Source: Patiria miniata
Lineage: Eukaryota > Echinodermata > Asteroidea > Valvatida > Asterinidae
Assembly (NCBI RefSeq): GCF_015706575.1
Contig: NW_024037048.1
Location: 16,571,512 to 16,635,511, forward strand
Length of the DNA stretch: 64,000 bases
Direction of reading: 5' to 3'
In this document: positions 31,962-43,498 of the stretch, piece by piece
How positions within the stretch are numbered: the first letter of the stretch is position 1
Layout: the number at the start of each line of letters is the position of its first letter
Notes under the pieces: generated by a model
What the model saw: only the letters and a program-made list of their open reading frames with translations
What the model was told of the DNA's origin: nothing
The model's database searches: none
Made by a program: the position numbers and the translations under genes

Positions 31962-33204
31962 GGCGGTATCCGCGAAACGGCTCATGGAATTTTGTACGTT
32001 AACTTTTGTTTGTCTCAGATTTTGGCGTTCTGCGTCCATTTCTATATCATGTTTAGACAATATTTTACAAGCTGCGTTGACGCAATTCCACCGTGATAGG
32101 TTAATTGTCCGAAAGTGGCCATTATCGCCGGTTTGTACTTACATGACAATGAGCTGAGCCTCCTGGGAATGTTGGCGAAGCAATTCACGGATCCGCATCT
32201 GTCTGTTGGTCTGAAAGAAAAAAAAAGATTTCAGGCGAAAAAATGGAGTGATTTATTGATGTTTAATAAAGTCGAGTTCCATGCACTTGGCAAATCAAAT
32301 GAACTGAGAGTTGTACGGAAAAATGGATTGAAAGTGATCAATCTCATTATTGAAAATCAGCCTCCAGAATGTCAAAGGTTGGACCCAATTAACAGATGTT
32401 GCAAGACTGGACTTAAAATCACACAAACCAGGGACTAAGCGTAAAGTGGATACATGTACTGGGAAAGCTTTAAGTGTATTGCCTCCATGCATGGACAAAA
32501 GAGGGCGCTTTATAGTAAAAACAAGCAGAAACCGGAATGAGGGACACTTCACTGGTTCACTCATGCTGGTTATCGTGTATTTGGTACCAGCATTTATAAG
32601 CCACGATGGCACCCAAAAGGCCCTCGTTTATGGTTTTCTCTGTGGAGGGGGGGGGGGGGTGCTTGAGCGCAAGGAGGAGATTCTACCTTCTCGTTGAGCG
32701 TAGTGACTTCCTCCTTGCTGATCTTCCAAGGACACTTCTCCGTGGTCTCCCCTGCTTCCTCATCCAGCATCCAGGGTTTGGACAGCTCCTTGAACTGTCT
32801 CAGGCTCTACTCCTTGGGCTTCTTGTTCAGGTCCGGGATGACCTCCACGTCCGAGCAGTTGATGCGGAACTTGCTGAGCATGTTGGCCATGTTCATCTTC
32901 TCCCTGTCCATTTGCTCCTTCTTGCCCGTGGTGGCAAAGACGCGCAGCTTGCATTTCTCCCAGTTGGATTTCATGGAGATGAGGTTGGGATGAGTAGGGT
33001 CACGCCTGGGGGGGGGGGGGGGGGGGTTCACAAACAAAAATTATACAGAGCATTATTTCCCTTCGACATAAAGCATGTGTTTCTTTCGACATGCAGCCAT
33101 CCAGAATAACCTGAGAGATCTCTGAAAGGCTCCCTGAAATGAATAGGACACTGAAACAAAATAATAAAGCCAACCAAGAACAAAAAGTGTGGTGTTTTCT
33201 ATTA

Positions 33205-33856
33205 GGCCAAAAAAAAAAAGTCGGTCTCTGGTCGGTGCGCGCGTCGATCTTTTTTTTTCCAAAATGTTTCGCGGTAGCTACGACAGCGCCCTCTATTGCC
33301 GCATCTCCTCAATTTTTTTTTACCAAAGAGCACCAAGGAATGGGAAATTGCACCAAGAGAGCACCATCGAGAGCACCAAGGCAAATTATGGAGGACACCA
33401 ATGTACATTAGGACACCAAAAAAGCAAAATAGTACCCCACCTTGGGCCAAGTTTGCACAAGGACTATAGTTGACCAATGGTTAACTAACGTTTGCCCGAA
33501 CTCTGTCTAGTCGACGGTGATTGACTACGCTAGTCGACTATTTGGAACCAGCCTACTGGGGTTGGTTGCTTTGCTGGTAACCAATAGCCGTGCGTATTCA
33601 TAACGCTAGCAGAGAGCCAGGATCCAGAAGTTTTGCGATGACATTTTGACCAGCGTTGGACTAGAGACGTTCGCACGTTGCTATCAGTGCGCAGGCGTAA
33701 GGTACATGTACGTCACAAATCAACCACTAGTCGACTAATGGTCCTTGCCCGAACTTGGCTTATCTGTACAATCCAAGCTTGAAAAAAAAAAAGCCTCGTC
33801 CCCGCGTCAATTCCGGAACTTTGGTCTGACCAGAGACCAAATATTTTTTGTTGGCC
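33205..33856. mobile_element. PIF/Harbinger-like element, longer relative
   Basis: Ends GGCCAAAAAAAAAAAGTCGG and ATTTTTTGTTGGCC, both flanked by TTA. About 650 bp with repeated GAGCACCA-type words near 33,330-33,380 and no transposase. It sits in one of two tandem copies of a 170 bp flank; the other copy near 33,990 keeps the empty site CTATTACATATAAAA, and unit B is also empty (near 62,488). Confidence 0.7.
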
Positions 33857-34168
33857 TTACATATAAAAAACAACTGTGTTTAACATCCAGAATAACCTGA
33901 GAGATCTCTGAAAGGCTCTGTGAAATGAATTGGACACTGAAACAAATATTAAAATAATATCGCCAACAAAGAACAAAAAGTGTGGTGTTTTCTATTACAT
34001 ATAAAAAAAAACAACTGTGTGGTAGGGTAGGTAAAAGTCTGTTTTGGGGGTTTGACATTTCTATAGCCTAAAAATATAAGGTGGGATGATAGTCATTAAA
34101 ATTTACTTTTTTTCTCTATTTTGCATGCATTAGTTAACATGTGAATCATTCACACAGCAATAACTTAC
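33857..34168. repeat. Second copy of the 33,090-33,204 flank
   Basis: The sequence around CCAGAATAACCTGAGAGATC at 33,890 repeats that at 33,101, followed here by a continuation shared with unit B (62,380-62,635). No gene seen. Confidence 0.6.
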
Positions 34169-34299
34169 AATCAGCACTGCTCCGCATATGAGAAGGCTTG
34201 TGCTATTGGTGATATGGGAGACGAAGTGAACCAGGGCAGGCCTGCATCCAGGGCGACCAGTCAATGCAATAATCTGTGGCCTGTACAGGGAAATACAAC

Positions 34300-34388
34300 A
34301 ATCCACAAATTGAAAGGAAGAGGGAATAGAACCTGGGACCTCCGCATTGCCGTTCCAGTGCTCTACCAACTGAGCTACCAAGCTCCAT
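34300..34388 (-). repeat. tRNA-like SINE head in SLC12 intron
   Basis: Minus strand has A box TAGCTCAGTTGG and B box GGTTCTATTCC at tRNA-like spacing, with acceptor-like GGAGCTT. The anticodon stem is imperfect, so it is more likely a tRNA-derived repeat than a tRNA gene. It ends about 20 bp upstream of SLC12 exon b. Confidence 0.5.
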
Positions 34389-34390
34389 CG

Positions 34391-35157
34391 TGTTTAGTCT
34401 CCCACTTTGTCAATGTCTATGTTATGAATAGGCACATGGTCAGAGTTGTAATGACTCGAGTTGACTTGAGTCACAATATTATGCAAAATTTATGTACACG
34501 TTACTTTGCGAATACAGTACGGTACAGCCGCCGCTTGTAGTGTACAATCATACAACGTGTCACAGACTCCCGCCTTGTGGTTCTGAAACGCACAAAATAA
34601 TATTCCGGAACCGGACTTTAAACGCATTTTCCAATCCGTGGTTTCATCATTGGCTTTGGGCGATTTCTTATTAAGCTATATGATTCCAATGCCGTCTAAA
34701 TGTATACCCTTCTTTTAAAAATTAAACAGATACTTGCCCACTTTTAAAAATTCAGAAACAGTTCTGTATAATGCAATGTGGTTTTGATGTCAGCGATCAG
34801 CAACACCTCATGTGCGAGCTTGTGCGGTTCAGTTTCTAAAGAATGAGTGTCATATTTGGTAGAATTCTGTATTCCATTGTACAACACTGTATTTATTCCT
34901 GGATGAATCCATACAACCATAGAGTGCTGGGCGGTTTGGGGCGGTATAAGGAGTAACAGGCAGGGCACTTTGAGGGGCAGGGACTAATGACTTCATTGCA
35001 TTATGCTTAGTGCTTTTTTTAATCATTTGGATAATGGTTAAGTGAACATGCTTCTGTAGACGAGCTACGTTCATTTATCATTGATTATCTGGTGATCCTA
35101 AATTGAAAGTTATGCGACTCTGCAAATATCGCGAGAAGGAAGATTGTGTTGACTTAC
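34391..35157. other. SLC12 intron-like stretch, no gene seen
   Basis: Between the exon b and exon a segments; no coding piece recognised. It is absent from unit B, which jumps from the 34,136 to the 35,220 equivalent with foreign sequence between. Confidence 0.5.
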
Positions 35158-35589
35158 CAATGGCTATGCAGGCAGCTGTGATAAAGAACGCCAGGATGTG
35201 GGCTCTACGTGGCTCATCCCCCGGCCTAGAACCAACAGCACAGAACTCCATCTTGGGCACAATCTTGTCCTTGTACCAGCCTTCAGAAAAAGAAAAAACA
35301 GTCAATTGTTATTTAATGATCGTTAACTTGGTTATCGTTAAGATCGCAGTAAAGCATTAAGTTAACACAACCTAGATATACCTCACGGTATACCAAACGT
35401 TAAATCTGACACCGTGGCAGCAAGGAGATTTCCACCTTTCTATGAATATGCCTTTGAATGAGCATGACGACTGTTTATAAAAGATATAGACATATATCAT
35501 ACTCGGCAATAGGGATAGTCAGTGGAAAGAACTTGGGACAGGTGTGTACAAAGTTACGCGCAAGACCCAGACTTTTTTTAAGGAAATAA

Positions 35590-35835
35590 CTGAGAAGACG
35601 ACCATATTGGTAATAAGGATATTTTTATTATGGAGTAGATAAACCATCTTTGTTAGGAGGGTATTTTTTTTTAGAAGGGAACTATGGAGGAGATCAGACT
35701 AACTATCTTGCCTGGGAGGATAATTTTCAGAAGGGAATTATGGAGAAGACAAACCATCTTGGCTAGGAGGATATTTTTTGAAAGGAATTAAAGAGGATAT
35801 TAAGCATTTTGGCTAGGAGGATATATTGTTTTTTT
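35590..35835 (-). repeat. Satellite, reverse orientation, unit A right end
   Basis: Units such as AACCATCTTGGCTAGGAGGA and AGAAGGGAATTATGGAGAAG are the reverse complement of the satellite at 13,738-16,480. Matches 63,235-63,865 in unit B, where the array is longer. Confidence 0.85.
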
Positions 35836-36129
35836 TCCAGTTTTTTTAAATTGTTTTATTTTTATAAAATTCATCAAGTATTAAATATCATGACAAAGGA
35901 CGAATTAGTTATAATGCATGCTAGGGGGCTTACTTTGTTAATGAGGAAAAAGGATTTTGAAATTTGAAGGACCCATAACTGACACCCATAACTGACATCG
36001 CACCCGCCCCCCCCCCCCCCCCCCAGCTAAAGCTAGATCCACCCCTGTTTAGGATTTCACACTAGTCTGCTAGTTTCTGCTATAGTGAGTATAGGTTTGC
36101 GTAATTGTGAAGTAAGTGCCCTTAGATTA
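35836..36129. other. End of recognisable unit A
   Basis: Matches unit B to the window edge (to about 35,956), then continues with a duplicated CCCATAACTGACA and a poly-C tract. No gene. Confidence 0.5.
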
Positions 36130-36501
36130 GGCCAAAAAAAAAAAAGTCTCCGGTTTCTGGTATGCGCGCGCGTCGCCGTAGCCATGCGCGTCGGCAAAAT
36201 GGAAAAGTTTTTTTTTCAGTGAAAGATGACGTCTCAAAACCGCCAAACTCACTGGTTTGAGTGGAATTCTGCTGCTGCGCAATTTCAACGTGTTTTTAGA
36301 TGGGGTTATGATCGAGAATAAGCTTTATGTGGCCTCTCTGGACTCCCATATATTTGCACTAAGTTTAGTCGGGCACCATTTGCAGTCATCAGCCGACATT
36401 TGAAGCAAAAATGTCGGGTAAAAAAAAAAAAAAAAGCCGCGTCGCCGCACCACTTTTCGGACAAGCTCCATACCAGAAACCGGAGACTTTTTTTTTTGGC
36501 C
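36130..36501. mobile_element. PIF/Harbinger-like MITE, copy 2
   Basis: Opposite orientation to 8,876-9,241, with the same ends (GGCCAAAAAAAAAAAAGTCTCC and inverse) and TTA flanks. Non-coding. Confidence 0.7.
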
Positions 36502-36661
36502 TTAGCCACTCATTATTTTCATGGGAATTGCCAACACTACAACCGACATTTTTGCATGACACTTAGAAATTACGGCTTTTGAAAAAGGCCTTAACAGAGA
36601 GGATTACTTCTGTGCTTACAGGGATAGCGCAGGATTTCTGTGCTAGCGTGCTGTATACTCA

Positions 36662-37065
36662 GAGTTGTACGGAAAAATGGATTGAAAGTGATCAATCTCA
36701 TTATTAAAAATCACCCACCAGAATACTGGGGAAGCTTTAAGTGTAATTGTCTCCATGCTTGGACAAAAGAGGGTGCGCGTAATAGCCAAACAAGCAGAAG
36801 CCGGAATGAGGGACACTTCACTGGTTCACTCATGCTGGTTATCGTGTTTTTGGTACCAGCATTTATAAGCCACGATGGCGCCCAAATGGCCCTCATTTAT
36901 AGTTTCTCTGTGCTTGAGCGAAAGAAGGAGATTCTACCTTCTCGTTGAGCATAGTGAATTCTTCATTGCTGATCTTCCAAGGAAACTTCTCCGTGGTTTC
37001 CCCTGCTTCCTCATCCAGCATCCAGGGTTAATTTGTTCAGCTCCTTAAACCGTCTCACCCCCGGG
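36662..37065 (-). pseudogene. SLC12 intron plus exon c fragment in spacer
   Basis: 36,662-36,937 resembles the intron between exons d and c. 36,938 to about 37,062 carries the 3' part of exon c (minus strand, EEAGETTEKFPWKIS-like) ending at the same GTAGAATC donor. Four extra bases before CCCTGG break the frame. A third, partial copy lying between the two duplication units. Confidence 0.65.
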
Positions 37066-37121
37066 CGAGGGGGGGGGGGGAGTTCAATCTGCGTTGTACG
37101 GTGGCCCACAACTGTCACGGC

Positions 37122-37362
37122 AAAAGCAAAAGCGCCACGGCAAGCGCAACAGCGCCGCGGCAAGCGCAACAGCGCCACGGCAAAAGAAAAAGCGCCACGG
37201 CAAAAGCAAAAGCGCCACGGCAAAACAAAAAGCGCCGCGGCAAAAGAAAAAGCGCCACGGCAAAACAAAAAGCGCCGCGGCAAGCGCAAAAGCGCCACGG
37301 CAAGCAAAAAAAGCGCCACGGCAAGCGCAAAAGCGCCTCGGCGAAAGCAAAAGCGCCACGGG
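37122..37362 (+). repeat. 20 bp minisatellite, FB-1 left arm
   Basis: Units such as GCGCCACGGCAAAAGCAAAA and GCGCCGCGGCAAGCGCAACA. Because 20 is not a multiple of 3 and the unit has no stop in any frame, all frames read as Lys/Arg/Ala-rich pseudo-proteins. Confidence 0.92.
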
Positions 37363-38224
37363 TTTATTGGGAAGGGGCGTAATCAAACATGCCGCTACTA
37401 CATCAAAAAATAAAATGGGAAGGAGAATGGCCGCCACCAGGAATTCTTATTAAGCACAGAATTTAATTCTTTGAGAAGTGATTTAATGGCTGAGAAAATA
37501 GCAAGGCCAAGGAAAACCGGTCAGTGCAAGCAACGTTCAGGAAAAAAATCGTCGATATTAATTTGTTGTAGGATAATTATTATTCCAAGAGAGTTGCTGC
37601 CGTGAATCAGAGTTTATAAAGGAGTGGAACTCACTATCAGCACCATCAGGGCCGTTCCTCATTTCTTTACATTTCGTGGGATGCAAACAATTAGGGAGGA
37701 CGGGAGGCTCTGTGAGCTGATGCATTGTTTTGGAGAGTTTTTTTTCCCTTCCGATTAGCATGCAGAGAAGAGTTCCGTTAATTTGAGACTTAGTTCACCC
37801 ATGGGCGTCGCGAGGGGGGCAAGGGGCGCTCCCCCCCCCCCCCGGAATAGCACACAAAAAAGGAAGGGGAAAAAAAAAAGAAAAAAAGAAAAGAAAAAGA
37901 GGCGCGAAGTCATAGTGGTGTAAATTGAATGAGTTGGGGGGGGGGGCAAAATGTCCCTGCCCCCGTCTAAAACTGAGAATCTGTTCAAATCGAGAATTTG
38001 TTCAGAAATACAAGAATTTTTTTGGAAAAATATGTTTTGCCCCCCTCTAGAAAAAAATCCTGGCGACGCCCATGAGTTCACCGGTGTGTATACCAGTGTA
38101 GGCACACAATTGAGCTGCCCAGAGTTTGGATATAGAATAAGAAAGAAAGAAATTAACTTAGAACCTAGAACTCATTGGCCCACCCACCCCCGGCTCAAGA
38201 AACCAAGAAGCCGAACAAGACCTC

Positions 38225-38461
38225 ATGATGCTTAGCGATAGCGATGATGAGTTGCCCTGTGGACAGTCTTCCACATCCTCGCAGAATCAGCCTGCAGGGC
38301 AGAAAGAGGGCTTGTTTACGGCATCAAATAGTTCTGTATTCACTCGAAACAAAGCAAACGGCTCTTTTCAGAGCCACCAAATTGTCATAGAAGAGCTTAG
38401 AACTGTGCATCTGAACGATAACACTTCTCCCATGTCTCTCCCTTACCCCCCCCCTTTTTGA
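38225..38461 (+). CDS. Short open frame in FB-1 centre, unknown
   Basis: 78 codons starting MMLSDSDDELPCGQSSTSSQ, rich in Ser, Asp and Gln. The equivalent frame in FB-2 is 80 codons (54,822-55,064) with few changes but a different tail caused by an indel. It might be a remnant of an element gene; no family is recognised and coding is unproven. Confidence 0.25.
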   Translation: MMLSDSDDELPCGQSSTSSQNQPAGQKEGLFTASNSSVFTRNKANGSFQSHQIVIEELRTVHLNDNTSPMSLPYPPPF

Positions 38462-39458
38462 AGTTAATTTATTTATTTCTTATTCTATATCCAAAGTCTT
38501 CGCCTGTGTTACGTTTCTTTCATGAGATCCACGACCTAACCTCCTCTGTCGAAAGCGTTGCAACTGTCTAATAGAACGATCCATTTCTCGATTTGTGAGT
38601 TATCTTCAACTCAGTCGTGTTTATTGGGAAGGGGCGTAATTATACATGCCGCCACTACATCTAAAATTAAATGGAAAGGAGTATGGCCGCCACCATGAAT
38701 TATTTTAATCACAGACTTTAATTCTTTGAGAAGTGATTTTATGGCTGAGAAAATAGCAAGGAAAACCTGTCAGTGCAAGCAACGTTCAGGGAAGAGTTTT
38801 GAAATTCCCGCTCTCTGGGAATTTCTAACCTAATGGGCCCGCGGGCGAGTTACGTGTTGACAAGCCTTACCCACCCACTGCCGCAGCCCTGCAGGAGAGC
38901 CTTAATCGACTTCCTAGATTTGTATGATATACTGAAAAAGAAAAAAAAAAACTTAACTCATACACTCTGGGCAGCTCACTTGCGTGCATACACTGGTATA
39001 CACACCTGTGAACTAAGGCTCAAATTAACGGAACTCTTCTCTGCATGCTAGTCGGAAGGGAAAAAAAACATGTCTTCAAAAATGCATCAGCTCACAGAGC
39101 CTCCCGTCCTCGTAATTGTTTGCATCCCACGAAATGTAAAGAAATGAGGAACGGCCCTGATGGTGCTGATATAGCGAGTCCTACTTTCCCTCTCCTTTAT
39201 AAACTCTGATTCACGGCAGCAACTCTCTTGGAATAATCTTGGAATCATCCTACAAAAAAATAATATCGACGATTTATCAGTCCCTGAACGTTGCTTCACT
39301 GACCGGTTTTCCTTGCTATTTTCTCAGCCATAAAATCACTTCTCAAAGAATTTAATTCTGTGATTAATAAGAATTCCTGGTGGCGGCCATTCTCCTTCCC
39401 ATTTTATTTTTTGATGTAGTAGCGGCATGTATGATTACGCCCCTTCCCAATAAACCCG

Positions 39459-39783
39459 TGGCGCTTTTGCTTTCGCCGTGGCGCTTTTGCGCTTGCCGTG
39501 GCGCTTTTGCTTTTGCCGCGGCGCTTTTGCTTTTGCCGCGGCGCTTTTGCTTTTGCCGCGGCGCTTTTGCTTTTGCCGCGGCGCTAATTTTGCGCTTGCC
39601 GCGGCGCTTTTGCGCTTGCCGCGGCACTTTTGCGCTTGCCGCGGCACTTTTGCGCTTGCTGCGGCGCTTTTGCGCTTGCCGCGGCGCTGTTGCTTTTGCC
39701 GTGGCGCTTTTGCTTTTGCCGCGGCGCTTTTGCGCTTGCCGTGGCGCTTTTGCGCTTGCCGTGGCGCTTTTGCGCTTGCCGTG
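39459..39783 (-). repeat. 20 bp minisatellite, FB-1 right arm
   Basis: Inverse of the left-arm array with more units (GCGCTTTTGCGCTTGCCGCG and variants), so the arms differ in repeat number. Confidence 0.92.
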
Positions 39784-39808
39784 ACAGTTGTGGGCCACCG
39801 TAGCGTTG

Positions 39809-41052
39809 AGACAAACAAAATGTGTCGCTGAAATTTGGAACAGCATTGAAACGCTAATATGGCCTGATATGTGTCGAGGTGTCCCAAGGCGTGCAGTTTT
39901 CTAATGTAAGGGGCAACACCGCACGGGCCACAATATCCCCCGAAACCGCGTTCGCTGATGAGGGCCTGATGTACGTAGGGAGCCGTCGACAGTCCAATTT
40001 CAACGTGACACACACTGAAAACACAGCGCGGTGCACGGCCGTACGGTGCTCACACGATCAAAGGACCGCTGAAATATTGAATCTTTCTGGAAGTCAAATT
40101 ATGTATAATGATTCAGCGTGAACCATGCACAAAAATGTCCATTTACCAGGTTCACGCCGTGTGCGCTTCGTGTATGCTTTGTGCACGCATCCAGGACAGC
40201 TAAATTTGTTCTGATGGCTGTTTCTACCATGTCAATATTTGTTGTTTGTCTGATGTATTTTAACAAATGATTGAATTTACGAGTTTCCGAATGTCTCAGC
40301 GATTCCGTTTTGATGCTGGCCCAAAGCTGGCCCAACGTCGGCGCAGCGTCTACAGAAACACCGATATGGCCTGAAATGTGGCGAGTTCAATGCTGTTTTC
40401 TAATGTGAGGGATATAGCACCGCACGGGCCACAAAATCCCCTCAAACCGCGTTCACTGAGGGGTTGATGCGGTGCAATGTGTAGACCGCTCACCGTGCGT
40501 TATTCAATGGGAACGTGAAAAGGACGCGGTGTGAAGCGGGTGAAACGGCCACAATGCCGATGTTTCTGGACGGCCAATTTATTCAAAGCAATGCAGCGTG
40601 AACCACGCACGAAACACTTCACTTGCAAGGTTCACGCTCTGTGTGTTTTGTATGCGTAGGATCAGCTAACAATTTGTTCCAATTCACTGTTTCTGTATGG
40701 CATGTGCAGCAAGAGTTCACAAATACTTCCATTTTACAAGTTTCCGAATTTCTCAGTGAATTGGCTTTTCTGATGGGCTGATATTTGGTGCGGTTTACGC
40801 CGAGGCCACCGTGCAGTTTTCTAATGTAAGGGGACGCAACCACTCAGGCCACAAAATCAACTAAAACCGCGTTCGCTGAGGGCTATTGCGGATGACGGTT
40901 GATTTGTATTGAATTGAATGGGAAGTCGCCGCGGTTACACAGGCGATCGTGAACCGCCAGAATGCTGATTTTTCTGCATTGTGGGGCCTGGATCTTCTTT
41001 GCAAAGGACCCACAAAGTCGCTGATAAAGCACCAAAACGGAGGCACATGTAT
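39809..41052 (+). repeat. Three diverged tandem repeats, about 450 bp
   Basis: The marker GTGCAGTTTTCTAATGTAAG or a close variant recurs near 39,890, 40,390 and 40,815. Each is followed by CGCACGGGCCACAA-like and AAACCGCGTTCGCTGA-like words. CpG-rich compared with surroundings. No gene supported; FB-1 is inserted at its left edge. Confidence 0.7.
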
Positions 41053-41643
41053 TCCCCACTCTCAGTGGAAGCCGCCCCCACCCCCCGCCCCATTTTGAAA
41101 ACCTGAATTACATTTACTGTTGTAATAATACTTTTATTTTGCATTTGCAGCCTTTGAAAAAAATAACGCACTCCAGGTGCCCTACCCCAAGTTAAACCCA
41201 AGTTTCTCCGCTGGCTTGAGTACGATTTAATTCCTCATATAATCCCGAATATATCCACACAATTTAATAGACTGAAGCGCCAACTGTACATTGAATGAAT
41301 CACGGCCAAGTGTGTACGTCACTTGTCTATCCACCAATCACAGTTTGTCGGTGACAAGTCGGTGACGACAAGTCGGTGACCACAAGTGAGTGGTCTGTGA
41401 CTGACAGGTTGTGTGTGTCAATCATAAATTCCATGTTTGGATGTGTCACCGACGTTCATACAATATCCACCAATAAGAAGCGGCCATTTGAATGTCGGTG
41501 ACAAGTTTTTTTATGGTGACTTTATAGCCTCAGCGTATCATTAATATGAAGCGAGTCGGTGATGTGTGATTTACAGCGCACAGGAGCCATGCAATCACAA
41601 TCCAGGTCCGAGTTTTTAGTCACTGCTCAGGAAATCGATGGCA

Positions 41644-41652
41644 CTATTTAAG
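41644..41652 (+). promoter_or_regulatory. TATA-like box, C1q unit B
   Basis: CTATTTAAG at the same distance from the exon 1 donor as in unit A. Confidence 0.4.
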
Positions 41653-41674
41653 ACATGTGGGGCCGTCCACCCTT

Positions 41675-41745
41675 CACATCAACCACAGGTCACCTTCGGA
41701 CGACAACCAGAGAGAGAACTGACTGCAAGAACAAGATTTTGCTCG
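41675..41745 (+). other. Leader exon 1 of C1q gene B (non-coding)
   Basis: Ends CTCG before GTGAGTGT, with no ATG. Start estimated from the TATA-like box. Confidence 0.45.
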
Positions 41746-42076
41746 GTGAGTGTTTGAAACAATCATTTTTCTTCCGAAGACATTTGTTGACTTTTGCACA
41801 ACGTGTTGGAATCAATGCGGGATTCAGATTTTGTTGAAAGTTGCTGATTCAATTATTTTTCAAACAACGAGCTCGGTAGTAGGCTTGATATTTCCTCGTC
41901 TTTGTGTGTTTGTGAAATGTGGTAGCTTGAGGACTGAATTTTTTTTTTTATGAACAAATGTTCAATTTCTTTTTACTATGACTCTGTTACACGTTTGCTA
42001 GCAGCAAAGCCAGCGCGCTAATTCCGATCCAGAAGTTGTGCCTTTTCCCAACGACCACTTTGGAGTTGAAGTATCG

Positions 42077-42194
42077 CGATAATTTACAAATGTGTTTGAA
42101 ATTAACTTGTTCAGACGGGCTTTGTTTGTGCATAACATGCACTAATCAAAGCCCGTCTGAAAGAGTTAATTTTAAATACTTTTGTAAATTATCG
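42077..42194. repeat. Hairpin inverted repeat, unit B
   Basis: Counterpart of 12,332-12,444, with arms beginning CGATAATTTACAAATGTGTT. Confidence 0.75.
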
Positions 42195-42504
42195 AGCTAT
42201 TTTATTTCAGCTCTTAATGTAAACAGTTGGTGCGGATGCAGACCACGGTTTTGTGAGGTCAAATTTCAAGGCAATAAAAATGAGGAATTCCTGTCTGGCA
42301 ATATTTCCGCTACTACTTCCATTGTGCACTCTCAAAAACAAATTGTCCAAATACTTACTGGTTTCTTTACTTCTTGAACAAAAAATCATTTGGATTCTTG
42401 TCGATATCATATGGATAATACACTACGAAGTCACATTTATGGACTTTTTTTATTTAGTGTCGACTGTTAAGTTGGACTGTTTTCTGACCGCAGTTTTTCG
42501 CAAG

Positions 42505-43299
42505 TATAAAACATCAGGTTTCCTGCTGTGATTCAGAACAGAAAGATGTATTGATCATTCAAAATAATATTTCAGAGGAACTGCAAATCGGTGTTGCACA
42601 TTTTCGGTTTCAAAAACAAAGGCTCGCAAAACCTGGACTCTTTATAACCTGGCCAATATTTTTGGCACGATCAAGCACACTCTTACTTTTTGCCTCCCTT
42701 TTTCCTATTGACTTTATCGTTGAAATTTTCAAACATGAAATCCTAGTGCAATGTACTCACATTATTTCCGGATATCACTCAAACTCAATCAGAATGAAAA
42801 GTTATGCGGAAGTTGGTCACGGAAGAACGTATACAGGTATCCGGACATCTCAAAATGCCGGTCTTATTTGTGTTATTATTTGTGGATATTCTCAGTGCCT
42901 TTGAACTCTGTTGTTCAACTGGCATTTTATAGCTATATTTTATGGCTATAGTTCACAGTACGCCATTCCGGTTTCATCAAGTTACTTTTAAGCATTGCAG
43001 GATAAAAGTGTCACTGGTCAGAATAGACTAGAGGGCGCAAATACAAACGCACTGGATCATGATGATGCACACAGTTTAATACAATTCAAAAGCTGGATGC
43101 ATTTTGTAGAATTCATGGATAGATTTGATTTTTGGAGAACGCATTTGAGATAAATAGTCAACCCAAATTACATTTTCATTGTACAGACATTTTTTTGCCG
43201 TATTGTACTTGTGGAATTCAGCTATGCCTCCCAACCAGACTCCAAGTTATCACCTAGAGGATTTTTAATGACTCATATTTTTGTTGGTATTTTTTTCAG
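42505..43299 (+). repeat. Module M1, unit B
   Basis: Counterpart of 12,750-13,531 with the same markers (GGAAGTTGGTCACGGAAGA at about 42,808). Confidence 0.7.
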
Positions 43300-43360
43300 C
43301 CAGCAATCCGCTCAAGTGTTGAAGAGTGCTTCTGCGAGAGAATTCAAGAACTGTGCTTAG
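43300..43360 (+). other. Leader exon 2 of C1q gene B (non-coding)
   Basis: 61 bp between TTTTTTCAG and GTGAGTGT, with no ATG; matches 13,532-13,592. Confidence 0.5.
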
Positions 43361-43498
43361 GTGAGTGTCTGTTAAAATTTTCTTCATCAAGCATCAGAAT
43401 AGAGCAGTGATTTGGTAGGAGACTGTTTTTTTTTATGCATTTAATCTTTTTGGTCAAAATTAGAAACCAGAAAACGTCATTCAATTACCTCTACGAAA

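Larger units (their letters stand above)
32143..35280 (-). pseudogene. SLC12 (Na-K-Cl cotransporter-like) gene remnant, unit A
   Basis: Four minus-strand exon-like segments match the SLC12 cation-chloride cotransporter family in the expected order. Exon a (35,158-35,280): GWYKDKIVPKMEFC and GDEPRRAHILAFFITAACIA, a membrane segment, ending at GTAAGT. Exon b (34,169-34,280): [19 protein letters not shown], the start of the cytosolic C-terminal domain. Exon c (32,687-33,005): ISMKSNWEKCKLRVFATTGK and MLSKFRINCSDVEVIPDLNK. Exon d (32,143-32,210): NRQMRIRELLRQHSQEAQLI, ending at GTAAGT. Members move Na+, K+ and Cl- across the plasma membrane. Exon c is damaged: TAG interrupts after KKPKE and one base is missing near its start compared with unit B. 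Exons expected between a and b, between b and c, and after d are not found. It lies tail to tail with the C1q gene. Family call is confident; loss of function is inferred. Confidence 0.7.
11263..35956 (+). repeat. Duplication unit A (at least 24.7 kb)
   Basis: From about GTGGAAGCCG onward this stretch matches 41,053-64,000 in the same order and orientation, with small substitutions and large element-sized indels. Anchors: leader exon 1 (11,988 and 41,745), exon 2 (13,592 and 43,360), C1q ATG (24,475 and 58,305), SLC12 exon d (32,143 and 61,410), and the terminal reverse-orientation satellite (35,590 and 63,235). The true right end is beyond what unit B shows in this window. Two haplotypes joined in assembly would look the same. 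Confidence 0.9.
37097..39802. mobile_element. Foldback transposon FB-1 (TU-like)
   Basis: Inverted ends TACGGTGGCCCACAACTGTC and its inverse, flanked by a 6 bp direct repeat GCGTTG (37,091-37,096 and 39,803-39,808). Each arm, about 700-780 bp, has an outer domain of 20 bp tandem repeats and an inner domain running to about 37,795 and from about 39,018. The centre holds smaller inverted pieces, a third direct copy of the inner arm (38,615-38,800) and a short open frame. The build (long inverted arms with tandemly repeated outer domains, no transposase) resembles the TU elements described in sea urchin. Relationship is by architecture only. Confidence 0.85.

Noticed and set aside
32115..32438. 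107-codon plus-strand frame
   Set aside because: Antisense to SLC12 exon d and its introns; the minus strand carries the recognisable exon with splice sites.
37033..37453. Lys/Arg/Ala-rich open frames resembling histone H1-like proteins (also at 39,364-40,013, 53,238-53,786 and 55,912-56,410)
   Set aside because: They are translations of the 20 bp minisatellite in the foldback arms. The unit has no stop in any frame on either strand, so every frame looks open; codon usage is imposed by the repeat.
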